From NCBI RefSeq assembly GCF_013249015.1, contig NZ_JABRPL010000001.1, forward strand, positions 1,128,475 to 1,192,474: 64,000 nt of DNA, in the 5' to 3' direction. Below the pieces are notes generated by a model. That model was not told the DNA's origin. It made no database searches and worked only from the letters and a program-made list of their open reading frames with translations. Of the stretch, positions 16,913-28,141 are shown piece after piece (position 1 is the first letter of the stretch; each line of letters starts with the position of its first letter). The position numbers and the translations under genes are program-made. Origin of the DNA: Rathayibacter agropyri. GTDB taxonomy: Bacteria; Actinomycetota; Actinomycetes; Actinomycetales; Microbacteriaceae.

Positions 16913-18568
16913 ATGCACCAGGGTCTGGCCGAGCGGTGGAACTCCATCTCGTTGCGTACGAAGATCACGGCTGTCACGGTGCTGCTGCTGACACTCGGCC
17001 TCCTCGTCTCGGGCATCGGCACCATGACGATGCTCAAACCGCAACTCGTCGCCCAGCTCGATCGGCAACTGGCCGACCAGGTGCAGAAGACGGCGAGCGA
17101 ACTTTCCGTCCGCGATTTGGCCGCCATCGACGACTCCAAGGCCGACTTCGGCGCGGTCTACGACCAGTACGGCGGATTGGACAACACGAATGCCTCGGGC
17201 GCCGCCGATCCGGCGTTTCCAAAGACCTTTACGCTCGAGCAGGCCCTCCAGGGCGGCGACAAGCCGATGGAGATTTGGAGTTCGAACGGCAAGGTCGAGT
17301 ACCACGTCATGTCGACGGTGTTCACGAGAGGAGCGGAGTACCAGACTCTCCTGCTCGCCGTGTCGACCCGCGATGTCGACAACATCATGACGATCTACCT
17401 CACGATCTTCCTCGGCTTCGGGGTGGCGATCGTCGTCATCGGCGCCCTTCTGACACGCCTGCTCGTCACGACCACGTTCGCGCCGCTGCGCGAGGTCGAG
17501 CAGACAGCAGCCGCCATCGCGGACGGGGACTTTAGCCAGCGCCTCGACGGGACGACCCCCAATACCGAGGTCGGCCGACTCAACCGCTCGCTCAACGCGA
17601 TGCTGGGACGCATTGACTCCGCCTTCCGAGACCGCGCGCGCACGATCGATCAGATGCGCCGCTTCGTCGGGGATGCGAGCCATGAACTGCGCACTCCCCT
17701 CGTCTCCGTTCGCGGCTACGCCGAGCTGTACCGAATGGGCGCTCTCCAGACGCCCGAGGCCGTCGCCCAGGCAATGGAGCGGATCGAGAAGGAAGCGATC
17801 CGGATGGGCGGCCTCGTCGAGGACCTCCTTGAGCTCGCCCGCCTCGACGAGACCAAACCGCTCGCCCTCGCCCCCGTCGACCTCATCCCGCTCGCCCGCG
17901 ACGCCGCGATGGACGCGATGGCCTCCTGGCCCGATCGCGACTTCGGAGTCGAGACTCGCGATGACACGCCGGTCGAAACTCCTGCGCTCGAGCACGAGGA
18001 GGACGTTCCCGGCACGCAGCAGACGATGGAGTTCGCCAACGCAGGACTCACCGGTCCGATCGCTGCCGCCGGAGCGCGCCTCGCACGCTTCCGTCGCCGT
18101 CCCCGCAGAGTCAAAGCCGAGGAGATCGCGGCCGGTGCGAGCGTTGCCGTTCTCGAAGAGGCGGGCGCACCCGCGATGGTGATGGCGGAGGAGAACAAAA
18201 TCCGCCAGGTCCTCACCAATTTGATCGGCAACGCCGTTCGCTATACCCCCGAGAACACTCCGATCGAGGTCGGCGTCGCCGTCGACCGCTCACGGCGACT
18301 GGCGCTGCTGGAGGTCATCGACCACGGTGAAGGGATTCCTCCCCAGATCCGCGAGAAGATCTTCCAGCGCTTCTGGAGGGCCGACACGTCACGCACGCGC
18401 GAAACGGGCGGCAGCGGCCTTGGCCTAGCGATCGTGTCCTCGATCGTCGCCGCGCACAAAGGCCGCGTTGATGTCGTGGAGACGCCGGGAGGCGGCGCTA
18501 CCTTCCGCGTCGCCCTGCCGTTGCTCGCTGTCGAGCAGAACGGCGAGACGTCCCCAGCCTCCGTCTGA
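16913..18568 (+). CDS. sensor histidine kinase, partner of the upstream regulator
   Basis: The 551-residue protein has two transmembrane helices (about 18-40 and 163-187) around an extracytoplasmic sensor region. A HAMP domain follows, then HisKA with the phospho-histidine in GDASHELRTPLVSVRG (about 255), and an HATPase domain with N-box NLIGNAVRYTP, G1 VIDHGEGIPP and G2 GGSGLGLAIV. A stretch of about 65 residues rich in Arg/Ala/Glu lies between HisKA and the N-box region, longer than usual in this family. The ligand is unknown. Confidence 0.93.
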   Translation: MHQGLAERWNSISLRTKITAVTVLLLTLGLLVSGIGTMTMLKPQLVAQLDRQLADQVQKTASELSVRDLAAIDDSKADFGAVYDQYGGLDNTNASGAADPAFPKTFTLEQALQGGDKPMEIWSSNGKVEYHVMSTVFTRGAEYQTLLLAVSTRDVDNIMTIYLTIFLGFGVAIVVIGALLTRLLVTTTFAPLREVEQTAAAIADGDFSQRLDGTTPNTEVGRLNRSLNAMLGRIDSAFRDRARTIDQMRRFVGDASHELRTPLVSVRGYAELYRMGALQTPEAVAQAMERIEKEAIRMGGLVEDLLELARLDETKPLALAPVDLIPLARDAAMDAMASWPDRDFGVETRDDTPVETPALEHEEDVPGTQQTMEFANAGLTGPIAAAGARLARFRRRPRRVKAEEIAAGASVAVLEEAGAPAMVMAEENKIRQVLTNLIGNAVRYTPENTPIEVGVAVDRSRRLALLEVIDHGEGIPPQIREKIFQRFWRADTSRTRETGGSGLGLAIVSSIVAAHKGRVDVVETPGGGATFRVALPLLAVEQNGETSPASV

Positions 18569-18801
18569 TCCACCTCGGACCTGCCGTTGAGCGCTGCGCG
18601 CGCGGACACTGTCTGATCCTCCGCGCTGCGCGCTCCCGCGGTAAGGAGCACGGGTCGCCGGTGCAACGTCGGGTTACCCGACTCGCAGCGAGGTCGCCGG
18701 AGTCCCGTGATCCTGCGAGCCGTACCGGACTCCGCCAGCTGGACCTACCTCGGGGAGGCGCCGAGCACCCTGCGAGGGAGTCACTGCTGCACCTTCAGAA
18801 A

Positions 18802-18841
18802 CGCAGAAGGCGGCTCCCCCGGAGGGGAACCGCCTTCTGCG
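18802..18841. terminator. terminator downstream of groEL
   Basis: A perfect 12-bp stem (CGCAGAAGGCGG at 18802-18813 with its complement at 18830-18841) lies just past the groEL stop on the minus strand. No strong T-run follows; such GC-rich stems serve as terminators in actinobacteria. Confidence 0.7.
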
Positions 18842-18855
18842 TGATGAGGCCCGAC

Positions 18856-20861
<2,006 letters not shown>

Positions 20862-21031
20862 CTCTGTACTCCCCAGTGCTGTGCTGCCCGCGGCGCGAGC
20901 CATGCGCTCGTGCCTGGTTGGGAATACTAATCGGAGGATCTGTCCTCGCACGGGCCAGGAACGGCCCCGCGACGAAGAGTTGCCCGGGATTCAACACGGA
21001 GGAAATGTACCCGTAACAGAAGGGGCCGGGA

Positions 21032-21568
21032 TCAACCCTGCTTGGCGGCGAAGTCGGTACCGAGCACCACCACGACAGTGCCCGTCTCAACGAAGTCCTG
21101 CGAAAGCTTCGGCGTCCCCACACCGAGCGAGTCGGCGAGGCCGAGCGCAGCACCCTCGAGCGCCGGGTCGGTGTAGTAGATGGTCGTGACCGCCACGTCC
21201 TCGGTGTTGGCATTGGCCACGGTCGGGACGCTCCAGCCTGCGGCGGTAAGGGCGCTGCTCGCTCTGGCAGCGAGCCCGGCGGTGGCTGTACCGTTCAGCG
21301 CCGAGACTCCCAGGTTCGGATCGACGGTGGCGACGGCGGTCGGCGTCGCTCCGGCGCTCGGCGGCGTGAACACATCCGTAAACTCCACGCGGTCGTCGAT
21401 CACCAGCAGCCCGATGAAGCCCAAAAGGACGATCACTCCGGTGGCCAGCGCCGCCCAGGCGAACGCGATCGCCCGTGCGTGCGGGGCGGGCGGCCTGCGA
21501 TGGGCGCCGACGCGACCCTCCGTCGCCGGAACCTCGTCGAAGCGGTCTGTCGGATGCATGTTCGACAT
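21032..21568 (-). CDS. LytR_C-domain membrane protein
   Basis: Start MSNMHPTDRFDEVP at 21568; the 178-residue product has one transmembrane helix (about 34-58). The extracytoplasmic LytR C-terminal domain has GVSALNGTATAGLAARASSAL followed by AAGW and the late motif TIYYTDPALEGAALGLA. This domain occurs at the end of LytR-CpsA-Psr proteins and also stands alone in actinobacteria. It probably acts in the cell envelope; the exact role is unknown. It is downstream of a DUF3263 gene on the same strand. Confidence 0.85.
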   Translation of the reverse strand: MSNMHPTDRFDEVPATEGRVGAHRRPPAPHARAIAFAWAALATGVIVLLGFIGLLVIDDRVEFTDVFTPPSAGATPTAVATVDPNLGVSALNGTATAGLAARASSALTAAGWSVPTVANANTEDVAVTTIYYTDPALEGAALGLADSLGVGTPKLSQDFVETGTVVVVLGTDFAAKQG

Positions 21569-21612
21569 CGGGGGTGCGGCCGGCCTTCCGTTGGTGGACT
21601 CGAATAGCTCGT

Positions 21613-21885
21613 CTACTCGAGGCGCCCGAGGCGACGCGCGGCGCGGGCGCGGGCGCGCTGGTCGCGGATGCGCTGCAGCCGCTTCACGAGCATCGGATCG
21701 TGCGCAAGGGCAGCCGGTGAGGCGAGCACTGCGCTCAGCACCTGATAGTAGCGGGCAGCCGAAAGTCCGAACTGGGAACGGATTGCGTCGTCCTTGTCGC
21801 CCGACCGTGCAGTCCACTCGCGCTCGAAGGCGAGCACCCGCAGGTCGCGCTCGGACAGGCCGGTGTCCCAGCTCGGGTCCGTCAT
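21613..21885 (-). CDS. DUF3263 protein
   Basis: The start at MTDPSWDTGLSERDL is chosen because GGGGGA lies 9 bases upstream; MSRM 9 bases earlier is the alternative. The 90-residue helical product has FEREWTARSGDKDDAIRSQF, then ARYYQVLSAVL, the hallmark of actinobacterial DUF3263 proteins, which have a helix-turn-helix-like look. Its basic C-terminus ends RRLGRLE. It is probably co-transcribed with the LytR_C gene 44 bases downstream. Confidence 0.82.
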   Translation of the reverse strand: MTDPSWDTGLSERDLRVLAFEREWTARSGDKDDAIRSQFGLSAARYYQVLSAVLASPAALAHDPMLVKRLQRIRDQRARARAARRLGRLE

Positions 21886-22181
21886 CCTGCTCATTCCCCC
21901 AGGGTAGGGAAGAAGGTCGGGACGGGTGCGGAGGCTCACCGAAGCATGCTGATGTGCAGGATTCCCGCGTCGTCGCCTCCCGTTCGCGCCCGTCGAGCTC
22001 CTCATCGTCGGCTCCCTGCTCGCGGAGGAAGACGTCGGCGCGCGAGGTGATAGACGTCATCGGTCGAGAGTTCGCTCGACGCCTTGACGATCACGGAATG
22101 CGCCTCCGTGGGGCACAGTTGAGGAGAGAGGGAGGGGAGCGATCTCTCCCCGTACACTGGCGAAAATTCCGAGGGAGACCC

Positions 22182-22589
22182 ATGTCGTCGTATTCCGTGA
22201 ACAAGACCGACGCCGAGTGGCGGGAGGAGCTTGACCGCGACCAGTACTCGGTCCTGCGAGAGGCCGCCACCGAACGCCCGTGGACCGGTGAGCTGCTCGA
22301 CGAGCATCGCTCCGGTCTGTACACCTGCGCTGCCTGCAACGCCGAGCTCTTCACGAGCGGCACCAAGTTCGACTCTGGCTGCGGCTGGCCCAGCTTCTAC
22401 GAGTCGGTGAACCCCGACGCGGTCCAGCTGATCGAGGACAGCACACTCGGCATGGTCCGGACCGAGGTTCGGTGCGCGAACTGCGGCTCGCACCTGGGTC
22501 ATGTGTTCCCCGACGGTTTCGGCACACCCACCGGCGACCGCTACTGCATGAACTCCATCGCGATGACTTTCCAGGCCGAGGGCGAGTAA
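22182..22589 (+). CDS. msrB: peptide-methionine (R)-S-oxide reductase
   Basis: MsrB reduces methionine-R-sulfoxide in proteins. The 135-residue sequence has the two zinc CxxC pairs (CAAC, CANC), GCGWPSFYE and the catalytic cysteine in DRYCMNSIAM near the C-terminus. ATG 22182 follows GAGGGAG. The nitroreductase-like gene starts two bases after the stop, suggesting an oxidative-stress pair. Confidence 0.96.
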   Translation: MSSYSVNKTDAEWREELDRDQYSVLREAATERPWTGELLDEHRSGLYTCAACNAELFTSGTKFDSGCGWPSFYESVNPDAVQLIEDSTLGMVRTEVRCANCGSHLGHVFPDGFGTPTGDRYCMNSIAMTFQAEGE

Positions 22590-22591
22590 TC

Positions 22592-23143
22592 GTGCTCCCC
22601 TCCCCCGTGCTCGAAGCCGTGCTCGCGCGCCGGTCGCGCTCGAAGGTCACGGCTGAGGCCCCGGGGCACGACGAGATCGCGGCGTTCGTTTCGGCGGCGT
22701 CGCGACTCGCCGACCACAGTTCGCTGAGACCGTGGCGGGTCATCGAGATCCGTGGCGCCGCGCGCGACCGGATCGGCCGCAGCTTCGCCGCAGCCTCGGG
22801 TGAGAAGAAGGATCCGCGGAAGTACATCGAGAAGACGCACCGCGCCTCCCTCCTGCTCGCCGTCGTGGTGAGCGTGAAGAAGTCGAAGGTGCCGGCCTGG
22901 GAGCAAGAGGCCGTCGCCTCGGGCGTTGCTCACCTCCTGAGCCTGCTGCTCGACGAGGCCGGGTGGGGCGTCTTCTGGCGCACCGGCTCGTACACGCGCG
23001 CCAAAGCGGTTCGGAAGGCGCACCGCCTCGAGAAAGGCGAGGAGTTGCTCGGCTGGCTCTACGTGGGCCGGCCGGACGGCAAGATCGGCGGGCCGAAGCG
23101 GCCCTCGCCAGCCGAACGGCACCTCAGCGTTCTCGAGCCTTGA
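22592..23143 (+). CDS. nitroreductase-family protein
   Basis: GTG 22592 sits immediately after the msrB stop. The 183-residue product has VLEAVLARRSRSKV and HSSLRPWRVIEI at the N-terminus, then GWGVFWRTGSY and LGWLYVGRP near the C-terminus. These match the FMN-binding layout of short nitroreductases (R-R-S near the start, LRPWR, L-G-x-x-x-x-GxP at the end). Likely an NAD(P)H-dependent flavoprotein; the substrate is unknown. Confidence 0.8.
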   Translation: MLPSPVLEAVLARRSRSKVTAEAPGHDEIAAFVSAASRLADHSSLRPWRVIEIRGAARDRIGRSFAAASGEKKDPRKYIEKTHRASLLLAVVVSVKKSKVPAWEQEAVASGVAHLLSLLLDEAGWGVFWRTGSYTRAKAVRKAHRLEKGEELLGWLYVGRPDGKIGGPKRPSPAERHLSVLEP

Positions 23144-23215
23144 GCGCCGGCCGCGCGCCCCGGACGAAACCGCGCCGAGGCCCGCGATAAGCTGGCGGGG
23201 CGCGTGAGCGCACCT

Positions 23216-23288
23216 GCCGACGTGGCGCAATTGGTAGCGCACCCGACTTGTAATCGGGCGGTTACGAGTTCAAGTCTCGTCGTCGGCT
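23216..23288 (+). tRNA. tRNA-Thr (anticodon TGT)
   Basis: Cloverleaf with acceptor GCCGACG/CGTCGGC, D-arm GCGC/GCGC, anticodon stem CCCGA/TCGGG around loop CTTGTAA (anticodon TGT, reading ACA), and T-loop TTCAAGT. CCA is not encoded. Confidence 0.95.
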
Positions 23289-23297
23289 CCCCATCAC

Positions 23298-23332
23298 GAA
23301 GGCCCCGCCCGCACTGCGCGGACGGGGCCTTC
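23298..23332 (+). terminator. terminator between tRNA-Thr and the thioredoxin-fold gene
   Basis: Perfect 10-bp stem GAAGGCCCCG/CGGGGCCTTC with an inner CGC/GCG pairing. It lies 10 bases after the tRNA and can serve both converging transcripts. Confidence 0.8.
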
Positions 23333-23342
23333 GTTCATCCGT

Positions 23343-24314
23343 CTATCCGGCGGCCGGCGCAGGCTCGGTCGAGGCGGGGGCCTCGGACGCGGGAGCGTCG
23401 GTCGAGGCCGGAGCCTGCGAGGACGTCGGCGTGGGCGTACCCGATGAATAGGAGTCGGCGGCAGCCGAGAGGACGAACGAGCTGAACGCGTCGCGATCCG
23501 TCAACGAGCCGGAGTACGACGCGCCGTTGACGAGCACAATCGGGGTTCCCGTTGCGGCCGGGACATCCGTTCCGGGCAGGGGACCTGAGGTGGCGCGCTC
23601 CGTCGCGGCACGTACCCAGCTGACGAACCGGGAGTCATCGATGCAGCTGTTCACCGCGGCGGTGTTCTCGACTCCCGCCTGCGCGGCATACTTCTTGAGC
23701 TGATCGTCGGAGAGGCCGTCCGTCCCCTCCGCGGGCTGGTTCAGGAAGAGCAGTGAGTTGTAGTCGAAGAACGCGTTCGGCTGAGCGTCGGCGACACAGG
23801 CGGCGGCGTTAGCCGCACGCTCCGAGTACTTTGTCCCGTTCGAACGAGTGGTCAGGATGGCGATGGGGTGGATCTCGACGGTCGCAGCTCCGCTCGTCAC
23901 CCACTCCTTGATCTGGTCACCGTTGGTCTTCTCGAAGTCACCGCAGTAGGGGCAGAGGTAGTCGAGATAGACCCTGATGTCGACTTTCCCCGACGAGGTA
24001 TCGCGGACGCTCGGCGTCGGCGTCCCCTCAACGGGGAGGGAGGGACTGGTCTGAGCGACCATGTTCTCGCCGATGACCACGCCATCGCTGGCCATGTTGG
24101 CAGGGCCAGGCCCAGCCGGGCGGATGCTCGAACTGACGGCGAAGACCACGATCGCGACGATCGCGATCACGACCACCGCGAGACCACCCTGCAGGGCGAT
24201 CCGGCTTGCGCGGTCTCGGCGCTTCTGCTGCTCGCGGAGTCGGCGCGCCTTCTCTCGGGCAGCCTCTCGTCGCTGGTTCTTCGAGAGACGGTCGTGGGCT
24301 CCGCCGTTGGTCAT
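23343..24314 (-). CDS. membrane-anchored DsbA-like thioredoxin-fold protein
   Basis: The 323-residue product has a basic cytoplasmic N-terminus (about 35 residues), one transmembrane helix (about 44-66) and an extracytoplasmic thioredoxin domain. The redox motif CPYC is in YLDYLCPYCGDFEK, with the cis-Pro region GTPIVLVNG later. The last 45 residues are a Ser/Thr/Pro/Ala-rich tail. DsbA-like proteins of this type oxidise or isomerise disulfides in exported proteins. Two further cysteines (AACVADAQ, NSCIDD) may form a structural disulfide. Confidence 0.9.
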   Translation of the reverse strand: MTNGGAHDRLSKNQRREAAREKARRLREQQKRRDRASRIALQGGLAVVVIAIVAIVVFAVSSSIRPAGPGPANMASDGVVIGENMVAQTSPSLPVEGTPTPSVRDTSSGKVDIRVYLDYLCPYCGDFEKTNGDQIKEWVTSGAATVEIHPIAILTTRSNGTKYSERAANAAACVADAQPNAFFDYNSLLFLNQPAEGTDGLSDDQLKKYAAQAGVENTAAVNSCIDDSRFVSWVRAATERATSGPLPGTDVPAATGTPIVLVNGASYSGSLTDRDAFSSFVLSAAADSYSSGTPTPTSSQAPASTDAPASEAPASTEPAPAAG

Positions 24315-24558
24315 GACAAGGACGCTCCGAATGAGAGTGGGGAAAAAGGGGAAGGGGCTGCCGCCGGGGCGCGACTCGCCGGAATCTTACGCGCGAGCCC
24401 TGGGAAACCTCCAAACGGTGCTGACCCTGCGATCGCCGGTCCCTCCGAGACCCGTGGCATACTGAGAGAACTGGCCGCTGTCGCCCAGGCGATGATGACC
24501 ATCACTTCCATTCACTCGGATCGTCCGGCACGTACCTGCCGGTGAAGGAGCAAGAACA

Positions 24559-25635
24559 ATGGCGTCCGTAACTTTCGACCACGCGTCCCGCGTCTACCCC
24601 GGGGCCACGCGTGCCTCCGTCGACAAGCTCAACCTCGAAGTCGGCGACGGGGAATTCCTCGTGCTCGTCGGCCCTTCCGGCTGCGGCAAGTCAACCTCCC
24701 TCCGCATGCTCGCCGGCCTCGAAGAGGTCAACGAGGGCCGCATCCTGATCGGCGACCGTAACGTCACGGACGTACCGCCGAAGGATCGCGATATTGCGAT
24801 GGTGTTCCAGAACTACGCCCTGTACCCGCACATGTCGGTCGCCGAGAACATGGGCTTCGCGCTCAAGATCGCCGGTGTCAATAAGGATGAGCGCGCGGCG
24901 CGTGTCCTTGAGGCGGCGAAGATGCTCGACCTTGAGCCCTACCTCAACCGCAAACCCAAGGCCCTCTCGGGGGGTCAGCGCCAGCGCGTCGCGATGGGCC
25001 GGGCGATCGTCCGCAAGCCGCAGGTGTTCCTCATGGATGAGCCGCTGTCGAACCTCGACGCCAAGCTCCGCGTCTCGACGCGCACCCAGATCGGCACCCT
25101 CCAGCGCCGCCTAGGCATTACCACGGTCTACGTCACCCACGATCAGACCGAGGCACTGACGATGGGCGACCGCATCGCGGTACTGAAGGACGGCCTCCTC
25201 CAGCAGGTGGGGACGCCCCGTGACCTTTACGAAAACCCGAACAACGTTTTCGTCGCCGGATTCATCGGGTCGCCGGCGATGAACCTGTTCCACGCGGACG
25301 TCACAGACGGCGGCGTCCACTTCGGCGATACCGTCCTCCCGATCGCCCGCGAGGCACTCGCGAAGACGAGCCAAAAGGTCGTCACGCTCGGCGTGCGTCC
25401 CGAGGATGTCACCGTCTCGACCCAGCCCGGCGGCCTGCCGATCGAGGTCGACCTCATCGAGGAGCTCGGCTCGGACGGCTACCTCTACGGCCACACAGAG
25501 GTCGAAGGTCGCCGGACCGACATCGTCGCGCGCGTCGATGGTCGCGTCCACCCCACGGCGGGCGATCGCGTCTACGTGACTGCGAACCACCGCGTGCACA
25601 TCTTCGATGCGGAGTCGGGCGAGCGCCTCTCCTGA
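24559..25635 (+). CDS. ugpC: sugar ABC transporter ATP-binding protein (UgpC/MsmK type)
   Basis: A 358-residue ATPase of the carbohydrate-uptake CUT1 class. It has Walker [10 protein letters not shown] (about 39-47), Q-loop MVFQNYALYPH, signature LSGGQRQRVAMGRA, Walker B VFLMDEPLSNLDAKLR, switch His in YVTHDQTEA, then a C-terminal TOBE/OB regulatory domain with GVRPEDV. No permease or binding-protein genes are adjacent. In actinobacteria one such ATPase often serves several sugar importers, so a shared (multitask) role is likely. ATG follows AAGGAG. Confidence 0.95.
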   Translation: MASVTFDHASRVYPGATRASVDKLNLEVGDGEFLVLVGPSGCGKSTSLRMLAGLEEVNEGRILIGDRNVTDVPPKDRDIAMVFQNYALYPHMSVAENMGFALKIAGVNKDERAARVLEAAKMLDLEPYLNRKPKALSGGQRQRVAMGRAIVRKPQVFLMDEPLSNLDAKLRVSTRTQIGTLQRRLGITTVYVTHDQTEALTMGDRIAVLKDGLLQQVGTPRDLYENPNNVFVAGFIGSPAMNLFHADVTDGGVHFGDTVLPIAREALAKTSQKVVTLGVRPEDVTVSTQPGGLPIEVDLIEELGSDGYLYGHTEVEGRRTDIVARVDGRVHPTAGDRVYVTANHRVHIFDAESGERLS

Positions 25636-25656
25636 GCTTCCGTTCCTCCCACACAC

Positions 25657-25691
25657 ACGCTGCCGCCGTCCTCTCAGGGCGGCGGCAGCGT
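25657..25691 (+). terminator. terminator after the sugar ABC ATPase gene
   Basis: Perfect 11-bp stem ACGCTGCCGCC/GGCGGCAGCGT about 20 bases after the stop codon. Confidence 0.8.
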
Positions 25692-25747
25692 CCGTTCGGC
25701 CTTCTCCTTCGTCCGCCTTCCCTTTCTTCCGACACGAACGGCGCACC

Positions 25748-27064
25748 ATGTCCGGCTCCCTGAACATCACCTCGGCCACCGTCGACCCGGCCCTGCTCGA
25801 CCTGCCCTGGAACCTCCGTCTCGACGACTGGCCAGACGAGTACATTGCCGCGCTGCCCAAGGGCATCTCTCGGCACACCGTCCGATTCGCGCACCTCTCG
25901 GGACACGTGGTCGCCGTTAAGGAGACCACCGCTGAAATGTCGCGACGGGAGTACGAGATGCTCAAGACCCTGCAGCGCCTCGATGTGCCCTGTGTCGAGC
26001 CCGGCGCGGTGATTACCAACCGGACGGACGACGAGGGAGATGCGCTCCCGGCGGTGTTGGTCACTCGCCACCTCAAGTTCTCGCTGCCCTATCGCGCGCT
26101 CTTCTCGCAGACTCTCCGCCCTGACACCGCAACCCGTCTGGTCGATGCGCTGGCGCTCCTCCTGGTGCGCCTGCACGTGATCGGCTTTTTCTGGGGCGAC
26201 GTCTCGCTCTCGAACACGCTCTTTCGCCGCGATGCGGGCGCCTTCGCGGCGTACCTCGTCGATGCCGAGACCGGGCAGCTCTATTCGGGCGGCCTGTCGA
26301 ACGGGCAGCGCGAGAACGACCTTGAGATCGCGCGCGTGAACATTGCCGGCGAATTGCTCGATCTGGAGGCCGGCGGCCGCATCGACGACGACCTCGACCC
26401 GATCACGGTCTCGGACGGGATCGTCGCCGCCTACCGGAGCCTGTGGAAGGAGCTGACCGGCGCCGAATCGTTCTCGACGTCAGAGCGCTGGCGCATCAAT
26501 GATCGAGTGAATCGCCTGAACGACCTCGGGTTCGACATCGAGGAGTTGGCAATCAAGACGGATGAGGCCGGGTCGACCGTGCGAATCCAGCCGAAGGTTG
26601 TCGACGCGGGCCACCACCAGCGCCGCCTTCTCCGCCTGACGGGGCTCGACGCACAAGAGAACCAGGCGCGACGTCTCCTGAACGACCTCGACTCGTACAC
26701 GGCCACCTACGACAAGCAGGACCTGGACGAGGAAATGGTGGCTCACGAGTGGCTGGCGCAGGTGTTCGAGCCGGTCATCCGCTCAATCCCGCGCGAACTC
26801 AAGGGGCGGCTGGAACCCGCGGAGATGTTCCACCAGCTACTCGAGCACCGCTGGTTCATGTCGCAGCAGCAGGCGCGCGATGTCCCTTTGGCGGAGGCTG
26901 TCACCGCTTACGTCAATGACATCCTGCGTCATCGCCGCGACGAGGCGACGGTCATCGCTCCTTCGACGGAGGCTCTGACGCTGCCGAATCTTGTCATTGA
27001 CGAGTCCGGCGACGCCGAGCTAACAGACGAGGACGCCGATGTCGACTGGACAAAGAACATCTGA
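25748..27064 (+). CDS. DUF4032 kinase-like protein
   Basis: A 438-residue actinobacterial protein. The N-terminal half (about 45-190) resembles a lipopolysaccharide-kinase/protein-kinase fold: VVAVKETTAEMSRREYEML supplies a Lys/Glu pair, FFWGDVSLSNTLFRR resembles the catalytic loop, and YLVDAETGQ resembles the metal-binding D-x-E motif. The C-terminal half is the DUF4032 region. Function unknown; ATP-dependent phosphorylation is inferred from motifs only. It lies downstream of the sugar ABC ATPase but is separated by a strong terminator. Confidence 0.82.
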   Translation: MSGSLNITSATVDPALLDLPWNLRLDDWPDEYIAALPKGISRHTVRFAHLSGHVVAVKETTAEMSRREYEMLKTLQRLDVPCVEPGAVITNRTDDEGDALPAVLVTRHLKFSLPYRALFSQTLRPDTATRLVDALALLLVRLHVIGFFWGDVSLSNTLFRRDAGAFAAYLVDAETGQLYSGGLSNGQRENDLEIARVNIAGELLDLEAGGRIDDDLDPITVSDGIVAAYRSLWKELTGAESFSTSERWRINDRVNRLNDLGFDIEELAIKTDEAGSTVRIQPKVVDAGHHQRRLLRLTGLDAQENQARRLLNDLDSYTATYDKQDLDEEMVAHEWLAQVFEPVIRSIPRELKGRLEPAEMFHQLLEHRWFMSQQQARDVPLAEAVTAYVNDILRHRRDEATVIAPSTEALTLPNLVIDESGDAELTDEDADVDWTKNI

Positions 27065-27077
27065 CCCACACGATCGA

Positions 27078-27104
27078 GGGCCCGTGCAGCGACGACACGG
27101 GCCC
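27078..27104. terminator. bidirectional terminator between DUF4032 and rlmB genes
   Basis: Perfect 9-bp stem GGGCCCGTG/CACGGGCCC in the 57-base gap between convergent genes. Confidence 0.75.
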
Positions 27105-27121
27105 CCTTCGCGTCAGGGTGA

Positions 27122-28141
27122 CTACTCCGTCGCAGCCCGGAGCTTCGAGATCTCGTAGAGCGCGACCGAAGCCGCGATACCGGCGTTGAGCGACTCCGTC
27201 GCAGAGCCGATGGGGATCGAGACGACCGCGTCGCACTGCTCGGTGACGAGGCGCGAGAGACCCTTGCCCTCGCTCCCGACGACCACGAGGAGCGGACGGT
27301 CGGCGAGCTCGAGCCCCGGCAGCGCAACGTCACCGTCGCCGTCGAGCCCGATCACGAAGACACCCTCGCGCTTGAAGTCTTTGATCATTGCGGTGAGGTT
27401 CGATGCCATCGCGACGGGGATCCGCGCAGCCGCGCCGGCCGAGGTCTTCCAGGCCGCTGAATTGAGACCCACCGAGCGGCGCTGCGGAACGATGACGCCC
27501 TGCCCGCCGAACGCGGCGACGGAGCGGATAATCGCTCCGAGGTTGCGTGGGTCGGTGATGCCGTCGAGCGCGACGAGGAGGGGGACGGCACCGCGCGAGA
27601 CGCTGCGCTCGAGCAGGTCGCTCGGGTGGGCGTACTCGTAGGGCGGCACCTTGAGCACGAGGCCCTGGTGCACGGAGTCGGGACCGGCGAGACGGTCGAG
27701 TTCGGGGCGCATGACCTCAAGCACGGGAAGGCCGCGCGCGGTGGCGATCTTGAGCGCCTCCTTGACCCGGTCGTCCATCTCGATACGGGTCGCCAGATAG
27801 AGGGTGGTCGCTGGGATGCTGGCGCGCAGCGCCTCGAGGACGGAGTTGCGGCCCGTCACCATCTCGAACTCGTCGCCACTCTTGGGCTTGCGCGAGGAGG
27901 CCGGGCGCCCTTGTCCACGGGCCGCCGCCGAGAGGGCTCCTCCGGGACGGCCCTTTCCTCCCGCAGCGACGAAGCGCTCGCGCGCCAGCTTCGCTTTGCC
28001 TGCGGGGTGGTAGGGCCGGTCCTCGGCTTTTGGGGTGGGCTTTTTGCCCTCGAGGGCCTGACGACCCTGACCGCCGGAACCGACGGCCTTGCCCTTGCTC
28101 TTCTTTCGGACCGCTCCTGGGCGGCCGGGCTTATTCGCCAT
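27122..28141 (-). CDS. rlmB: 23S rRNA (guanosine-2251-2'-O)-methyltransferase, SpoU family
   Basis: Start at [14 protein letters not shown]; 339 residues. The first about 90 residues are a basic, disordered extension. Then come the SpoU substrate-binding domain ([11 protein letters not shown]) and the knotted SAM domain with [35 protein letters not shown] and [19 protein letters not shown]. These are the three SpoU motifs. It probably methylates G2251 of 23S rRNA. The ATG lies 11 bases inside the end of cysS, as in many actinobacteria. Confidence 0.93.
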   Translation of the reverse strand: MANKPGRPGAVRKKSKGKAVGSGGQGRQALEGKKPTPKAEDRPYHPAGKAKLARERFVAAGGKGRPGGALSAAARGQGRPASSRKPKSGDEFEMVTGRNSVLEALRASIPATTLYLATRIEMDDRVKEALKIATARGLPVLEVMRPELDRLAGPDSVHQGLVLKVPPYEYAHPSDLLERSVSRGAVPLLVALDGITDPRNLGAIIRSVAAFGGQGVIVPQRRSVGLNSAAWKTSAGAAARIPVAMASNLTAMIKDFKREGVFVIGLDGDGDVALPGLELADRPLLVVVGSEGKGLSRLVTEQCDAVVSIPIGSATESLNAGIAASVALYEISKLRAATE

